A stretch of DNA of 64,000 nt from Marchantia polymorpha subsp. ruderalis (GCA_037833965.1 AP031352.1:31188501-31252500); one strand, 5' to 3'; positions 50,354 to 61,512 are shown, counted from the stretch's first letter. Made by a program: numbers and translations. Notes: generated by a model from the sequence alone, not told the origin.

Positions 50354-51481
50354 GGCAATAAGTATCTCAGACACGGCATTCTGCTGCACGCTCTCCTGCC
50401 TCTCTATAAACCAAGCGCCAATTCCTGGCATATGAAACAGGGAAGCAACATAATCAGCAAGTTGACAAGTCCAAGATTCCAGCAAATGAATTCCTTTTCT
50501 TTCAAGTTCTCAAACAAAAACCTTCGTACAAGCTTTCCCAGTAGTGAATGCGGAAAAAATCCAGCCCACCAACACACGCGATGCGTAAGCAGCGTGTCAT
50601 GATGTTGGAGAAGCATTCAGGGCAGAACAAGATTTGGTACAACAATATGACTTTACAATGCAGTGTAGACATAATTTCATCAGACGAAGTAAGTCAGCAA
50701 CTACAAAAATCCGTGCGAAATTTACATAGAGCCATATACTAACGTAAGATACAATGAAGGTCATTCTGCTGTGCAAATAGGAATCGTTTCCAGCTACAAT
50801 GCTCAAGGATTCCCTTTCACTTGCGCCTAAAACCTTGTTGGTAGAATTCACCGATCGGGGATAACAGAAACACCTATTACGACCAGATGTTCATCAGTAA
50901 TCCTAAAGCTCGACGGCAGATATGGTGTTAACCAGCACATCAGTGGGGATTGTGAATTGCTGCCACTAGCCTCACGCAAATAATTGTGGTTCGATGGCCG
51001 TAGGGTCCATTCTGTCTTGCGAGGTTGAAAACAGCAACACCGAATAAACGTAGAGCTTCGAGATTGACTTCTGATGCATCATCATGCCACGGCGCGGATG
51101 GACTTCATTCACAGTTCCAGAAACGGCTGGACACATCGAAGAGTACCCTGTAAATACACGCCCTAATCTTCTCCTAAAAAAGACAGTCCATCCCATACTT
51201 TAAAACATGCTGAAACATTATTGTGCTTCCAGACAGGGGAAATCAAATTTCCCGGGTGGCCTGCACATTGACCCGGTTTGTTCTGCTGGTTCAATAATTT
51301 ATTTATATGAGAAAAAAAAAAGTAAAAAAAGTCACATTCCAACCAAAGAGAAACGTGAATGGGAGTTGCGAGAAATTTGTACCACAATAACCGAGTAGAT
51401 AAAAAAAGAGTACGGACGAATCCATGAAAAAGGATGTGAAGCTCAATTTAGATGTCTTCGCGCATAGTAGATTGGGCGCTT
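50354..51481 (-). other. MAT1: 5' flank and probable leader of MAT1
   Basis: Upstream of the chosen start the minus-strand frame stays open for 25 codons to another ATG (about 50428), so the start is uncertain or an upstream exon exists. Candidate 5' exons or a core promoter could not be fixed. Frames at 50404-50616, 50597-50851 and 51163-51387 show no domain. Confidence 0.4.
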
Positions 51482-51516
51482 AAACTTGGTGTGTGATTGA
51501 ATCACACACCAAGTTT
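51482..51516. repeat. Perfect palindrome, 17-bp arms, 1-bp spacer
   Basis: AAACTTGGTGTGTGATT, one G, then its exact reverse complement AATCACACACCAAGTTT. It sits exactly where the balanced-GC gene island gives way to AT-rich DNA. It could form a hairpin in RNA or a cruciform, or be the core of a small fold-back insertion. Confidence 0.95.
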
Positions 51517-51585
51517 CATTCTCATACTATGAGAATTAAAGAGATTGAAGAAAGATGTTGGAAAACGAAGAGGAATAAATCAACA

Positions 51586-51782
51586 CAGTATTCCTATCAA
51601 TTCACAATGAAACTTTTCCACTGTCAATAGTTCCATTATGCCAATACACATATGCATGTCAATGTACCTAAGTTAGCACATGCCTCTCAAATCACCAGTA
51701 CTCCTATCAATTCACAATGAAACTTTTCCACTGTTCCATTTTGCCAATACACATATGCATGTCAATGTAACTAAGTTAGCAC
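51586..51782 (+). repeat. Tandem duplication, two units of about 90 bp
   Basis: Two copies (51586-51680 and 51698-51782) share CCTATCAATTCACAATGAAA, CTTTTCCACTGT, CCAATACACATATGCATGTC and AAGTTAGCAC. They differ by a 9-bp indel near the centre and a few substitutions. No function is visible. Confidence 0.9.
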
Positions 51783-52609
51783 TAATTCATTTAGAAGATT
51801 TTTAGTAACCAAGTAGTTGTTATGATGACCATGAAAAAATCAAAATTTCAATTTACAATGATTCTTCTATCTTATTCTTAAATATCTTCAATACATCAAA
51901 TTTTCTATTTGATGGAATTCAAAGTACTAAAAAGGAGATAGTGTTTTAGTAACATTAGTCATCAACCAAACCAAAAAAAAAAGACTCATTAAGCCTTGTT
52001 GTAAGCCCCGCCTTACCTCAAGATTTTACTTTTGTGATCAAGTCATATTAAAAGTATCATATGATTTGATCTTACTCTCAATCAAATCCTCTTCAACAAA
52101 CTTCTCTTAAATAGTAGTATTATATATTGCAAAAAAAATTCAAGTATATTTTTCATCTCAATATCTCTCTAATGTTGTATCATTGTAAAAGAAAGATATC
52201 ATTATTTAAAAAAAAGTGCAATTTGCCCATGAATTCATGTATCACACTCTTAGTAAATGTGAAGCACATTTAAAACTTCATATTAGTTACAAGCTATCAA
52301 TATTATATTCATATATGCGAGGATAAATATGTGATCATGTTAAAATTATCAAATTATTGTTAAAAATTTATCATAATCTTTGTGATCTTGACTTGACAAA
52401 TATCTTTGTGATTGTAATTGCATCCAAAATGATACAATCTTGTTTTTTGCATCTTTTTCACATAAATCTTTGATACTTTCAAGCTAAATTAAAAATATCA
52501 TATTGTATGTGATATAATACTTATCTTTGTCAACACACATGACAAAAAATGAACTTGTTATCATTATAATAAAAATGATAATAAACTTTATTCATCACAT
52601 AAATATGTT
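51783..52609. other. AT-rich block, no gene
   Basis: AT-rich sequence between the duplicated unit and the hAT relic. No motif was recognised on either strand. Confidence 0.4.
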
Positions 52610-55031
52610 CACGGCTTGGCTAACGGCTAAGCGAGCAATGTTTTTTGTTAGCCAACTAGCATGTTATACAGTCGGCTAATTGTTGCCTTATTGATTCACG
52701 GAATTTTTATTAATTTCATTGAACAGTCACTTCCATGATTTTAGTTTCATTCTAGTCTCAATGGGATTGTCACACAAACAAGTGTGCTCTGTGATGGCAA
52801 TTTCATTCTTATTCAAAAATCCAAATTCTGATGTCATTGAAGATTCAATGCACATTAACATGTCACATCAACAAGCGTCAATAACAAAAAGCATTTGCGG
52901 CCAATTTTTGCCCACCACACAATTGCATTGTTGCATGATTTATCGTCTATATTGATAAAGTGCAAAAAATCCATGGAGTCTTTTGGAACATCATCTTGTT
53001 TGATGTTCAATTCAAATAACAAAGTTCGTGTTCTACAGGTAGCAATAAGCATGTTTTTTATGTTATTTTTATATGATAAAAAGATAGCATGTTAATGCGT
53101 GTACTCAATATCATATCGATGCATAAATAGTAGCAATATGATATCAAGTACACACATGAACATGCTTACTTTTTATCATATAAAACTAACATCCAAAGCA
53201 TGTTTATTGCTTCCCGCAGAACACCTCTGACAACATGCATTCTTGAAATTATGTTATCAGAGGGTTTATTTCTTCATCAATCTTTGAACTGCAAGATCAA
53301 GAACTAGTGTCAACATTGGTAACAAACTAGTCAAGTGCTAACGATACTTTTCCAACTTTTTCATCAACGTTTTTACGACATATTTCTACTCCAGCATGGT
53401 GAAATTAATACTCAACGTATCATTAATGATTCAATGGCAATGCTTCTTGAGTGATTTATAAACCTGAAATTAATTCAATACAGCTATGTATCATCCGTTA
53501 GATAGGATGACCATCTCATAAGCAAGAGCAAGAAAATCTTTGAAGTACTACACTACACTTCTTTCAATCAAACTTAAAGTAAATTAGATAACGTAGTGTA
53601 TCGCTCGTTATATAAGATTATCATCTTGTGGTGGAAGTAAGAAAGTTTTTGAAGGATTTTACTATTGTACATTTATTGGAACTTAATATTACAATTTTAT
53701 CGTATTGCTTAAACATGTTTGACAAAGATTGGAAAGTTTCAATGAGATTGTATGACAAATCAATCATTATGAACATGATATTCCATTGAATCTCAACATT
53801 AAGTCCAAAAACTTCTTTGGTCTTGTTTTGTTTCACGATCCTAGAAAACTATAACATTTTTTAAAGTAAGCTCGTTCTAAAGATGATAAGCAAATTATCT
53901 TAAGCATTGCGCGAAGTTTCTCCACTTTGGGTTTGATAATTGCTTCACTATCAATTACTTCACAATACATCATGTGCACACACATATACACACGACGAAG
54001 TTGTCATATATTGTCTAGATTAACATCAAACTTGTTTTTTTGTTTATTTTGTAGATGTTGTAATGCAAGTTTCATTATCTATAGTTTTAGCAAAAATCTT
54101 CATGTGCACATTTGCTACTATTAACAATTCCAAAACAAATAACATTGTGCATCACTTATCGTGCGGTGGTGAGAAATATTTAAAATAAAAAATGCAATTG
54201 CGTAGCTAATAGAAAGATATAAAAATCATCTATATAATGTGAAGCCTAATGACAAAATAACTTTGCAACGTTCTAATACATTATGCATTGCAAATGATCA
54301 CAACTTTGTTCTGAATCAATTTGAAAATTTTGCTAATCAGTTTGTTTGTGTCAATCATTAAGTCAACTATGACACAAAAAATATTAAGCGCAAATAGCCA
54401 AGTCTGAAACAATTTAGAGCACTTGTCATTCGCCTGAACAAAGTTGTCTCTACTGACGAAAAGCTCTACTTTGTGTTAATCATTCAATCTATCATGATCT
54501 TTATCTTTGTTTCGTCATCCATAACTTCTACACTTTCAAATACAAATCGGATTTTGAAAAGTTAGTTTGTAATAAATCATGCGGCAATACATCTTCAAAT
54601 GATTAGTGAATGATGTGAAGATTGTTGTTCAAATAAAAAAAAAGGTTTGATTTTGCCGAGATACTTGAATAGATCTTTTAACACAACTTGCTTGCAACTA
54701 ATCAAACGAATCCTCGTATAGCTTTAAAATATGAATGAATCCAAGATGTTTGCTTATGTTTTTTCATGCGTTGTTCTGTGATCAAGACTAGCATTAACAA
54801 TGACGTTGAGGGTACAATGACAATATCACCGTTATTAAATTTTGTATCTTACATCAACACCAACACCAACACACATCATTATTCCATAGCCACAAATTTC
54901 ATAGCCAACTTTTTGTAAATTTGCAAACGTCATCGCGGACTTGTTACTAAATTCAATTAGCCAAATTTGAAGCTTTAGTTGGCTAGCCATTTTTATCGGC
55001 TAGTCGGTTAGCTAAAAATTATGCAGCTGTG
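52610..55031 (-). mobile_element. hAT-type DNA transposon relic
   Basis: The ends form imperfect inverted repeats. The left reads CACGGCTTGGCTAACGGCTA and later TAGCCAACTA and GGCTAATTG. The right, on the minus strand, reads CACAGCTGCAT, AGCTAACCGACTAG, TAGCCAACTA and GGCTAATTG. Inside, the minus strand carries hAT transposase blocks in order: GLNVEIQWNIMFIMIDLSYN (family LDVxTRWNSTYxML, about 53790), TLMKKLEKY..HLTSLLPMLTLVLD (about 53350) and NNAIVWWAKIGRKCFLLL (family DILxWWKxxxxxxPxLS, about 52930). Many stops interrupt it. No matching 8-bp target duplication was found at the ends I chose, so the ends may be off. Confidence 0.65.
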
Positions 55032-56218
55032 TGATCATGATTACCATCTGATGTATCAAATCATATTTGCACAATAAAAATTTTCCATCATCCAATCTCA
55101 CCAGTGGAATAATATTTATTGGAAAAAAATTTTAATAAAAATCACTCTATTTTATTTTGATGTTGATACTTTTTAAGCAAAATTTAAATTAAATCAAAGA
55201 AAAAATTTCAAAAAATATTCAATATCTATGTCATACTTGAATAAAGTCACTCAATATCACTCAAAATCAATTTAAACATTTGTTGTGTGAAATTCAACCA
55301 CAAATTTATATTTATTTAAAACGCAAATAGAATTGTTTTTTTTTCATGTGTTTGACATAATATGTGCTTAACTTTGAGCAATATTTCCAAACATTAATCT
55401 CAATTCATCCAATCATTCACTTTCATTTTATAAGTTTTTGTGATATGATGCAACTGTATTTTTAATGAAATTGATATAACACAATGATAAATCTATTGGA
55501 TATGAAGAATAAAGTATCATTTATTACAATGAATTTAGATTACACATAAAACTCGACTTCAAAGTTTGTGAATGAAGAATTAAGGTGTGCAAATTTGTTC
55601 ATCATGGTAACTACTTTATATTGTGTTCATAATAGTTTCAAGAAATAAAACTTTAAGTTGTTGATATGAGTCTATATACTTAAAAAAAATTTATAATCAT
55701 TATGATACAAATTATTATGATAATATGAATTTTATTAGAGTTTAGATTTTTTTCAATATTTTTTGTATATAATGAATTTTGGATAAACTTCTATTTTTAT
55801 TGATTTGAAACATATATTCTATAATTTTTTAGTGAAATGGTAGTAATATTAAATTATTATTTTTTAGAATTTTTTAATTGGATCTTAAATGAAAATTGTA
55901 TAATGTAGTCATATTTATTGTAACTTGAATTTGAGATGAAAGCAGTTGAACCAAATTACACATTGAAATTATTAGTATAGGTATGAACTCAAATAATGAG
56001 CTTGATACTAGTTATTAAGCTTTGTTGTTCATTATAATAGAAAGTTATACAAAATTCTACTTACATAGTCTAGTGGTACGATATCACATACTTCTATGTA
56101 TGCTCGTGTTGGAGTTTTTTGTGTTGGCGTGTGAACTTGTGTTATTAGATTCTTGTTATAATAGCGAGTGTCATTCATTGCACATACCTATATCTGGCTT
56201 TTCATTGTTACATCTTGC
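55032..56218. other. AT-rich block, no gene
   Basis: Highly AT-rich. A plus-strand frame at 56022-56249 (75 codons, hydrophobic) has no recognisable features and runs into the inverted-repeat unit. Confidence 0.4.
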
Positions 56219-57371
56219 TGTAATACCACTTGTTGTTTGTGTGAAGTAATAGTAGAATTAGCCAAAGCATTGACCATGACTAGCTTAGTTATGACTAAAT
56301 TTTGCCATTAAATCTGAACTTGGAAAAATAAACATGGTAATTTTAGAAGATTAGAGTGAGCAGTTTTATTTTATTTTAAATCATAGTCTAGATTTCAAGT
56401 ACAACTAACTTTGACTACTTGTTGGTTTCGATTGCTTTGACTAAATAATGAAAATTTCATTGATTATACTAAGTCTAAAGTTGACTTGGTGACAAGTGGA
56501 TGTTCTAGTACATTGAAGGTCTCAATTGACAAGTCTCCACCTCAATCTAGCAACAAGAAAACTTCTAAAAAATTTAGATAGACCAATGGTATGTTGGCTC
56601 TGCAACCTCCGGGCTGACTCTCACTCAGGTTTACCTCAGATGGCTTTTCGGTAGCTCATCATGATTCTAGAAGACTAGGATTCCGCATCATACTCATAAC
56701 CTAAACACCCTCTCACACAATCTCTCAAGGTATCACTCCATTTCATACACTCATCGACACTCCAAGGTACTGAAAATTTGTCACTCTTTCATATATGAAA
56801 CAAGTCTCTACATATGAACTCTCCAAACTTGCTTGAGAGGCTCTTCCCTACCTCTCTATATATACTACTTGAGAATTTACCATAGTAACAAATGGTAATT
56901 TCTATCTAAATTACTTTTACGAAGATAAACCATAGTAAGGTTGACTAGTTATCAATATGTGGCAACATGCCATTGGCCCCCTAAACCTTCTAGATGTTTA
57001 CTAATCCCTAGATTGAGGTGGCGACATGCCATTTGTGCCTTTCCAACTTCTAGAACTTCCACTTTCCACTAAGTCAACATAAGACTTAGTCTAACCAATG
57101 GAATACTCCTTACTTTAGTCAAACCAATCAAAACTAAACATGAAGTTCAAAAGTCTTTTCTCTTGGAATCTAGACTTTTGTACAAGACAAAATAGAAGTG
57201 CTCACTCAAATCTTCTAGAACTTCTCTAGTTATTCCGCCAAGTATAGACATTATAGCTAAACTAGCTAGACTTAGTCATAACTAGCTAGATTTAGTCATA
57301 ACTATCCTAACCATGATTAATTCCTTGGCTAATTCTAGTTTTATTTCACACATGCAATATTTGGTCTTACA
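56219..57371 (+). mobile_element. LTR-like unit built as a large inverted repeat
   Basis: The unit starts TGTAATACC and ends GGTCTTACA, so its termini are inverted repeats with LTR-style TG...CA ends. The left about 375 bp (56219-56590) and the right about 375 bp (56995-57371) are inverted copies with matching blocks throughout (TAGAATTAGCCAA, TAGTTATGACTAAAT, GAGTGAGCA, GTCTAGATT, TTTGACTAAA, GTTGACTT, GGAxGTTCTAG, CCACCTCAATCTAG). A TATA-like CTCTATATATACTAC is in the middle (about 56856). It may be one 5' LTR with a palindromic design, or two LTR fragments of one family in opposite orientation. Confidence 0.6.
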
Positions 57372-57373
57372 GC

Positions 57374-57388
57374 TCGTATCAAAAACTA
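57374..57388 (+). other. Decayed primer-binding site
   Basis: GCTCGTATCAAAAAC follows the TTACA terminus immediately. It resembles GCTGGTATCAGAGC, the common LTR-to-PBS junction for initiator-methionine tRNA priming, with one G-to-C and two G-to-A changes. It supports reading the preceding unit as a plus-strand 5' LTR. Confidence 0.45.
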
Positions 57389-58459
57389 ATTAGATTTATT
57401 ATGATTTATTGTAGTATAAATAAGTTTGGAGTTAATTACCATATGTTATTGTGATAATTATTCAAGTAACATATAATGAAAAGTTAAAAAGAAACTTTCA
57501 AGTAAGTTTGGAAAGTTCATTGTGTGAGTACTTGTTTAATATATTAAGTTAATAACAAAAATTTAAAGTGTTGATGGATGTTTGTAATTGAATGATGAAT
57601 TGAAAATTTGTGTGAAAAGGTGTTTGAAACACAAGCAAGTTTAGGATTCATTTTCTTCTAGAATCATGATAAGTTATTAAAAACCCATTAATCAAAATTT
57701 GCCTAATCTTATAAGTCGATTCATTGCTAGAGTAATTTAATTGCAAACCTTGTTACATGTCAAACAGTACAGTTTGAAGTTAAGGGGAAGTTTAGAGATG
57801 AAGTAAATATCAATGTAAAAGTTTTTGAGATGTTAAGAACATACTTATTAAAAGTGAATTGTTTTGTACTCATATTAATGGCATTGAGATGCTCTACAAG
57901 GACAATGATTAGCTTGCTCAAGAGTAAGTAGATGTGGTTGAAGATTGATAGATTTAGTAAAAGACTTAACACTTGCATTTAAAAAAAATTACATTTGAGT
58001 GGAAAAATCAATCTCACAAATGTCACAAGATACAACATTAAATGTATGACAAAAAAAAATAGCAGCCATGTAAGTTTGAAAGTGAAAAATATAAAAGAGT
58101 CAAATATGATAAACGTGATGATAATCTATTTTGAAAAAACTAAGTCAATAACAAGCTTAAGATTATTGATCGAGTCAAAATATTAAGGTCAAAATCATAC
58201 ATCTATAACATCAAAAATGAAAAATATAGTTAGGTGCATGTTGTGAATATTGTTATATTGTAATTACAAGCTTCAATTCAATTAAACTTTGTTATTTGAG
58301 GCTCTTAAGTAAGAATTTCATTGCAAAAGGTTGTCAAACACATTCTATGACTTTTTGAAGCTAATAAATTTCAAGATGAAATAATTATAATGACTCCTTG
58401 AAACTAATAAATTACAAGATGAGAATATTTTCTGACTTTTTGAAGCTCATCAAATGTAA
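57389..58459. other. AT-rich leader or internal region of a Copia-like relic
   Basis: Little can be recognised. A plus-strand frame at 57995-58186 is Lys/Asn rich and might be decayed gag N-terminal sequence given what follows. Confidence 0.3.
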
Positions 58460-58640
58460 TATGAAAAATTTTAAAACAAAATTCCAAAATTACATTGATG
58501 AGTTTAATGATGTTGTCATTGAATAGTTAAATTTGGAAGAGTACATTTTGAAAGTAAAGTTTTTTATATCTTGAACTTCATATCTGAATTTTATCAATCA
58601 TTGTCACATGTGTTGCGTTTCTCGTGATAGACTACAATCA
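58460..58640 (+). pseudogene. Copia gag (UBN2-like) relic
   Basis: The plus strand reads FQNYIDEFNDVVIE (family SIxEYIxEFxxLVxxL) and, in a shifted frame about 25 codons later, LNFISEFYQSLSHVLRFS (family LxSLPExYxxLVTALR). Order and spacing match the Copia gag domain. It is interrupted by stops and a frameshift. Lying about 1.1 kb after the putative LTR and PBS, it fits the 5' part of a Copia element later cut by the Gypsy insertion at 59315. Confidence 0.55.
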
Positions 58641-59314
58641 CTTGCAACAAAATTCTAAATGCTTTGTTGAATGATGGCTTATAGCAGATAATGATGATTT
58701 AATCTTCTTCTAACTCCTTTTTGTTATCAACATTAAGATTAATCATAGTCACAAAATAACAGATATGACAAGCAAATTTGAATCTAGAGCTATATTTATG
58801 TACAGAAGTAAACCCTTAAAAAGAATAATAATTGTGTGTCAAGGATGATCGCGTCAAGAACAACTATTTTGTGAAGATCAAAGCTGTTGAATAATTGTAA
58901 TTGCACCCAAAAAAATCAAAATAATCTCTTGTAAACATGACGCTAACAAGAAAAATAGTGATATTTAATAGTTCATCATATAAACGTCATCATGCAACAT
59001 GATCATCATCTTGCCATTTTTCTTCCTTCATATGTAAATCACTCATGCTTAGATTTGTACACAACGTAATCTACAATGAAAGATATTTATCACTTTCACT
59101 ATACACAAATTTTTGTGTTTAACGAATACGAACGGCTTTGAATCTTGGATCAATTTTTTTCTCTAGTGATTGTGTTATTTCTGCCAAGTCAAAGAATCTA
59201 GCTTCATGATTATGTTCTTATGAAACAAGTCCTTGATCATTGTACAAAGCGAGTTACTCTTGTTGCTAAGAATACGTAACACACTAATGTGAACCTTGTC
59301 ATACCTAATGCGAT
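58641..59314. other. AT-rich remainder of the Copia-like relic
   Basis: No protease or integrase motif could be recognised. The sequence ends at the 5' LTR of the younger Gypsy element. Confidence 0.35.
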
Positions 59315-59734
59315 TGTAACCATCTTTAGTTAGTTAGAACTAAAGTAGAGGTTACTCTGAATATGGATGTAGATACTTTAGTGTGCACTAGTCATAGCTG
59401 CCACATCAGCGATCCGCGCATTTGGTAGGTACAGAGTGGATGTGTTAGTTGACAGTGCCACGTCAGCAATCCGTGTGCTTGTAGGTAAGGATTGAGTGTG
59501 TTAGTTAGTGTGTTAGTTGGGTGCGCCACGTCAGCGATCCGTGTGCTTGTTAGGGTTATCCGCCACGTCATCCATCCACTAGGAGTGGGATGGATGGTGG
59601 GGATTAGATCTTATCACCTTGTACTTGTTGGTGAGAGCTATATAAGGGAGAGGAGAACCATTGTTGGTATCTCTGATCTTCAGAGTTTACGTTTCTATCT
59701 TTGAGTGAACTTCTCTCTAAACCCTAGTGTTACA
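59315..59734 (+). repeat. 5' LTR of the Gypsy element
   Basis: Begins TGTAAC and ends GTTACA (6-bp inverted termini). A TATA box (CTATATAAGG, about 59638-59647) is followed by GGAGAGGAGAACCATTG and the R-U5 part. The U3 region holds diverged tandem units with four CCAC[G/A]TCA words at 59401, 59458, 59526 and 59563. The LTR is 420 bp. A decayed relative lies at 33664-34032. Confidence 0.95.
59401..59570 (+). promoter_or_regulatory. Four CCACGTCA (TGACGTGG) motifs in U3
   Basis: Words at 59401-59408 (CCACATCA), 59458-59465, 59526-59533 and 59563-59570 (CCACGTCA), three of them followed by GC[G/A]ATCCG. On the other strand this is TGACGTGG, a bZIP-type site related to ABRE and unfolded-protein-response elements. 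Their repetition upstream of the TATA box suggests an enhancer, which is an inference. Confidence 0.7.
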
Positions 59735-59735
59735 A

Positions 59736-59747
59736 TGGTATCAGAGC
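59736..59747 (+). other. Primer-binding site for initiator-methionine tRNA
   Basis: TGGTATCAGAGC, one base after the LTR end. It is the standard PBS of plant LTR elements primed by tRNA-iMet and fixes both the strand and the LTR boundary. Confidence 0.97.
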
Positions 59748-59898
59748 GACCTTGCTCTTTCCTTGAGTGTGGATTACCCCTCATGGAATAGCAAGTGAGT
59801 GATGATAGAGTGTAGTCTTGAGAGTGTATAGAGGCTGGCAGAGGTCATTCATCTGCATGTAGAGAGAGGTGGAAGGGGGAAATTGTGTTTTTGCAGAT

Positions 59899-60090
59899 AT
59901 GGACGGGATTGACAGGAATCCAGTACCGCACTGGCCAATTCCTAACCTATTCGATATTCACCTTCGTTGCATGGAGAAACATCATTTTCGGATGTACCTT
60001 GTGGCTTGTTGGGGTGCAGATTTTATGACTAGAGTGATGGAGTCAAGAGTGCCACTGATTCTTCCAATAGTTACTTATGGAGAGACTTGA
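59899..60090 (+). CDS. Leader ORF a of the Gypsy element
   Basis: A 63-residue frame with ATG start in the leader between PBS and gag. It contains DRNPVPHWPIPNLFDIH, then a FRMYLVACWGADF block and RVMESRVPLILPIV. The same pattern recurs in the next small ORF, so the two look like copies of one unit. The family is unknown to me. It overlaps ORF b by 14 nt in a different frame, so the two may once have been one protein, or b could be reached by frameshifting or reinitiation. Confidence 0.45.
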   Translation: MDGIDRNPVPHWPIPNLFDIHLRCMEKHHFRMYLVACWGADFMTRVMESRVPLILPIVTYGET

Positions 60091-60331
60091 GATTGTACTA
60101 TATACATTCTATACTGATTGTTTCATGGATTTGAATCGCGAACCACCTGTCCCGGTTCGATTCAGCACTTATGTAGAGATTAGAACAGTATATAGACAGA
60201 AGAGGATATGGAGAGATTTTCTTGTGAGGAATTATGGAGAAGAGTACTATAGAGCTGTGATAGAGTCACCTGCACCTTTTGTGACTCCTTTGTTGAGAGG
60301 TCACATAGTGATTATACTCACTTTGTATTAG
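60077..60331 (+). CDS. Leader ORF b, related in sequence to ORF a
   Basis: An 84-residue frame with ATG start, ending 18 nt before the gag start. From residue 17 it reads MDLNREPPVPVRFSTYVEIR, then a RDFLVRNYGEEYYRAVIES block and PAPFVTPLL, which parallels ORF a (D.NR.P.VP; FDIH or VEIR; YLV..WG.DF or FLV..YG.EY; RVMES or AVIES; P...P). No known domain is recognised. It may be a Gag-like or accessory unit duplicated in tandem. Confidence 0.45.
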   Translation: MERLEIVLYTFYTDCFMDLNREPPVPVRFSTYVEIRTVYRQKRIWRDFLVRNYGEEYYRAVIESPAPFVTPLLRGHIVIILTLY

Positions 60332-60348
60332 AGGGAGTGTGAGAAAGC

Positions 60349-61512
60349 ATGGGAACATCAATTGATATGGGTGAGGTTCTCAATGCAATCATGGCGGAGA
60401 TGAAGGAGTTGAGAAAAGCAATAGTAGATGGGCATACCAAGCAGCAAGCCATGGAAGATAAAATCTTCGCATTAGAGAGTGAGAAAGTAGAGAGAGAGAG
60501 AGTTGGAGAGATGGAAGTTGAACCTCAAGTTCAAGCTTCCCAAGTTCAGCCAGAACCAACTCCTATTGATGCAGCAGAGGCAAATAGGAGACGTCTTCAA
60601 GAGATTGAAGATCAAGCAAATCTTTTGCTTCGAATGGGAAAATCCTGTAAGGTGGAAGCTTACAAAGGGAGTAGAGCAATGGGAGTGTTAGAGGGATGGA
60701 TTATGAGGATGAATATTCATTTATCCCATTTTCATGTTTCTGATTATATTGCAGGAATGTTCATGAGATCTTATCTTACGGATAAGGCTCTCACATGGTA
60801 CACAACATGGGAGAGAATGCTTTCAGAACGAGTTGCTACCATTTCGTGGAGTGGAATGCAAGAAGGACTTCTACAAAATTTTCAAGGAGTGGATTCTCTT
60901 CAAACTGCAAGAATGAAGTTGTGGGATCTGAAGCAGAAAGGAAGTATTCATGAGTACATTGAAGAATTTCGTGATCTTCAAGTATCTATCATGGATATGA
61001 GTGGAGCTGAAGCCTTGGACGTGTTCAAACGAGGCTTGAAAGATCGAATTCGAAAGTAGGTGATGGTAAGCAATCCATCTACTGTGAATGAAGCAATCGC
61101 AATTGCTCAACGAATTTCAGGTGCTTTTGGTGTCACACACGGTGAACCAGTGAGCAATTTTAGAGATCCATCTGGTCCAACACCGATGGAGTTGGGAAAC
61201 CTTCGACGTAGAGAAGGTTTTGCACCAACAAGAGGACCACCACCAAGATTTGGAGGTGAGATTAGGCGACCAGGAGTTCCAAATTTGCAAGAAGGTTATG
61301 CAAATAATGGAATGGTTCGAGTAGGAGCTGGAGTTCGTGACAATCGCCAATGCTATGCATGTGGACGAATGGGTCACATAGCCAAGTTTTGTCGAGTTCG
61401 GCCGACACAACAAGGAGGACGGCCCATGCAGCGACGACCGTTCAACAATATGGAGGGGATAGAGTATGAAGAGGTGGAGGAAGCAGTTTCAGGAAACGAA
61501 GATCACCAGTAA
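60349..61512 (+). pseudogene. Gag of the Gypsy element, one nonsense codon
   Basis: About 387 codons. Residues 1-75 form a charged, probably coiled-coil N terminus (MAEMKELRKAIVDGHTKQQA). The middle matches retrotransposon gag: VEAYKGSRAMGVLEGWIMRM, LTDKALTWYTTWER, LQNFQGVDSLQTARMKLWDL and SIHEYIEEFRDLQ. After TAG at 61057-61059 the same frame continues (TVNEAIAIAQRI, PTPMELGN) to a CX2CX4HX4C knuckle (CYACGRMGHIAKFC) and an acidic end. Gag would form the virus-like particle and bind element RNA. The stop separates capsid from nucleocapsid, so full-length Gag is not made without readthrough. Confidence 0.93.

Noticed and set aside
50353..50430. MAT1 starting at an upstream in-frame ATG (about 50428)
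   Set aside because: Plant MAT1 N termini that I recall are short before the IRRR segment, so the internal ATG at 50353 fits better, though the longer form cannot be excluded.
50404..50616. Separate protein gene upstream of MAT1
   Set aside because: The frame is out of phase with MAT1, lacks motifs and contains no splice-supported partner.
61462..61512. Programmed -1 frameshift between gag and pol
   Set aside because: The frames are indeed offset and overlap, but I see no clear slippery heptamer with a following structure, and the copy carries other indels, so decay cannot be excluded.
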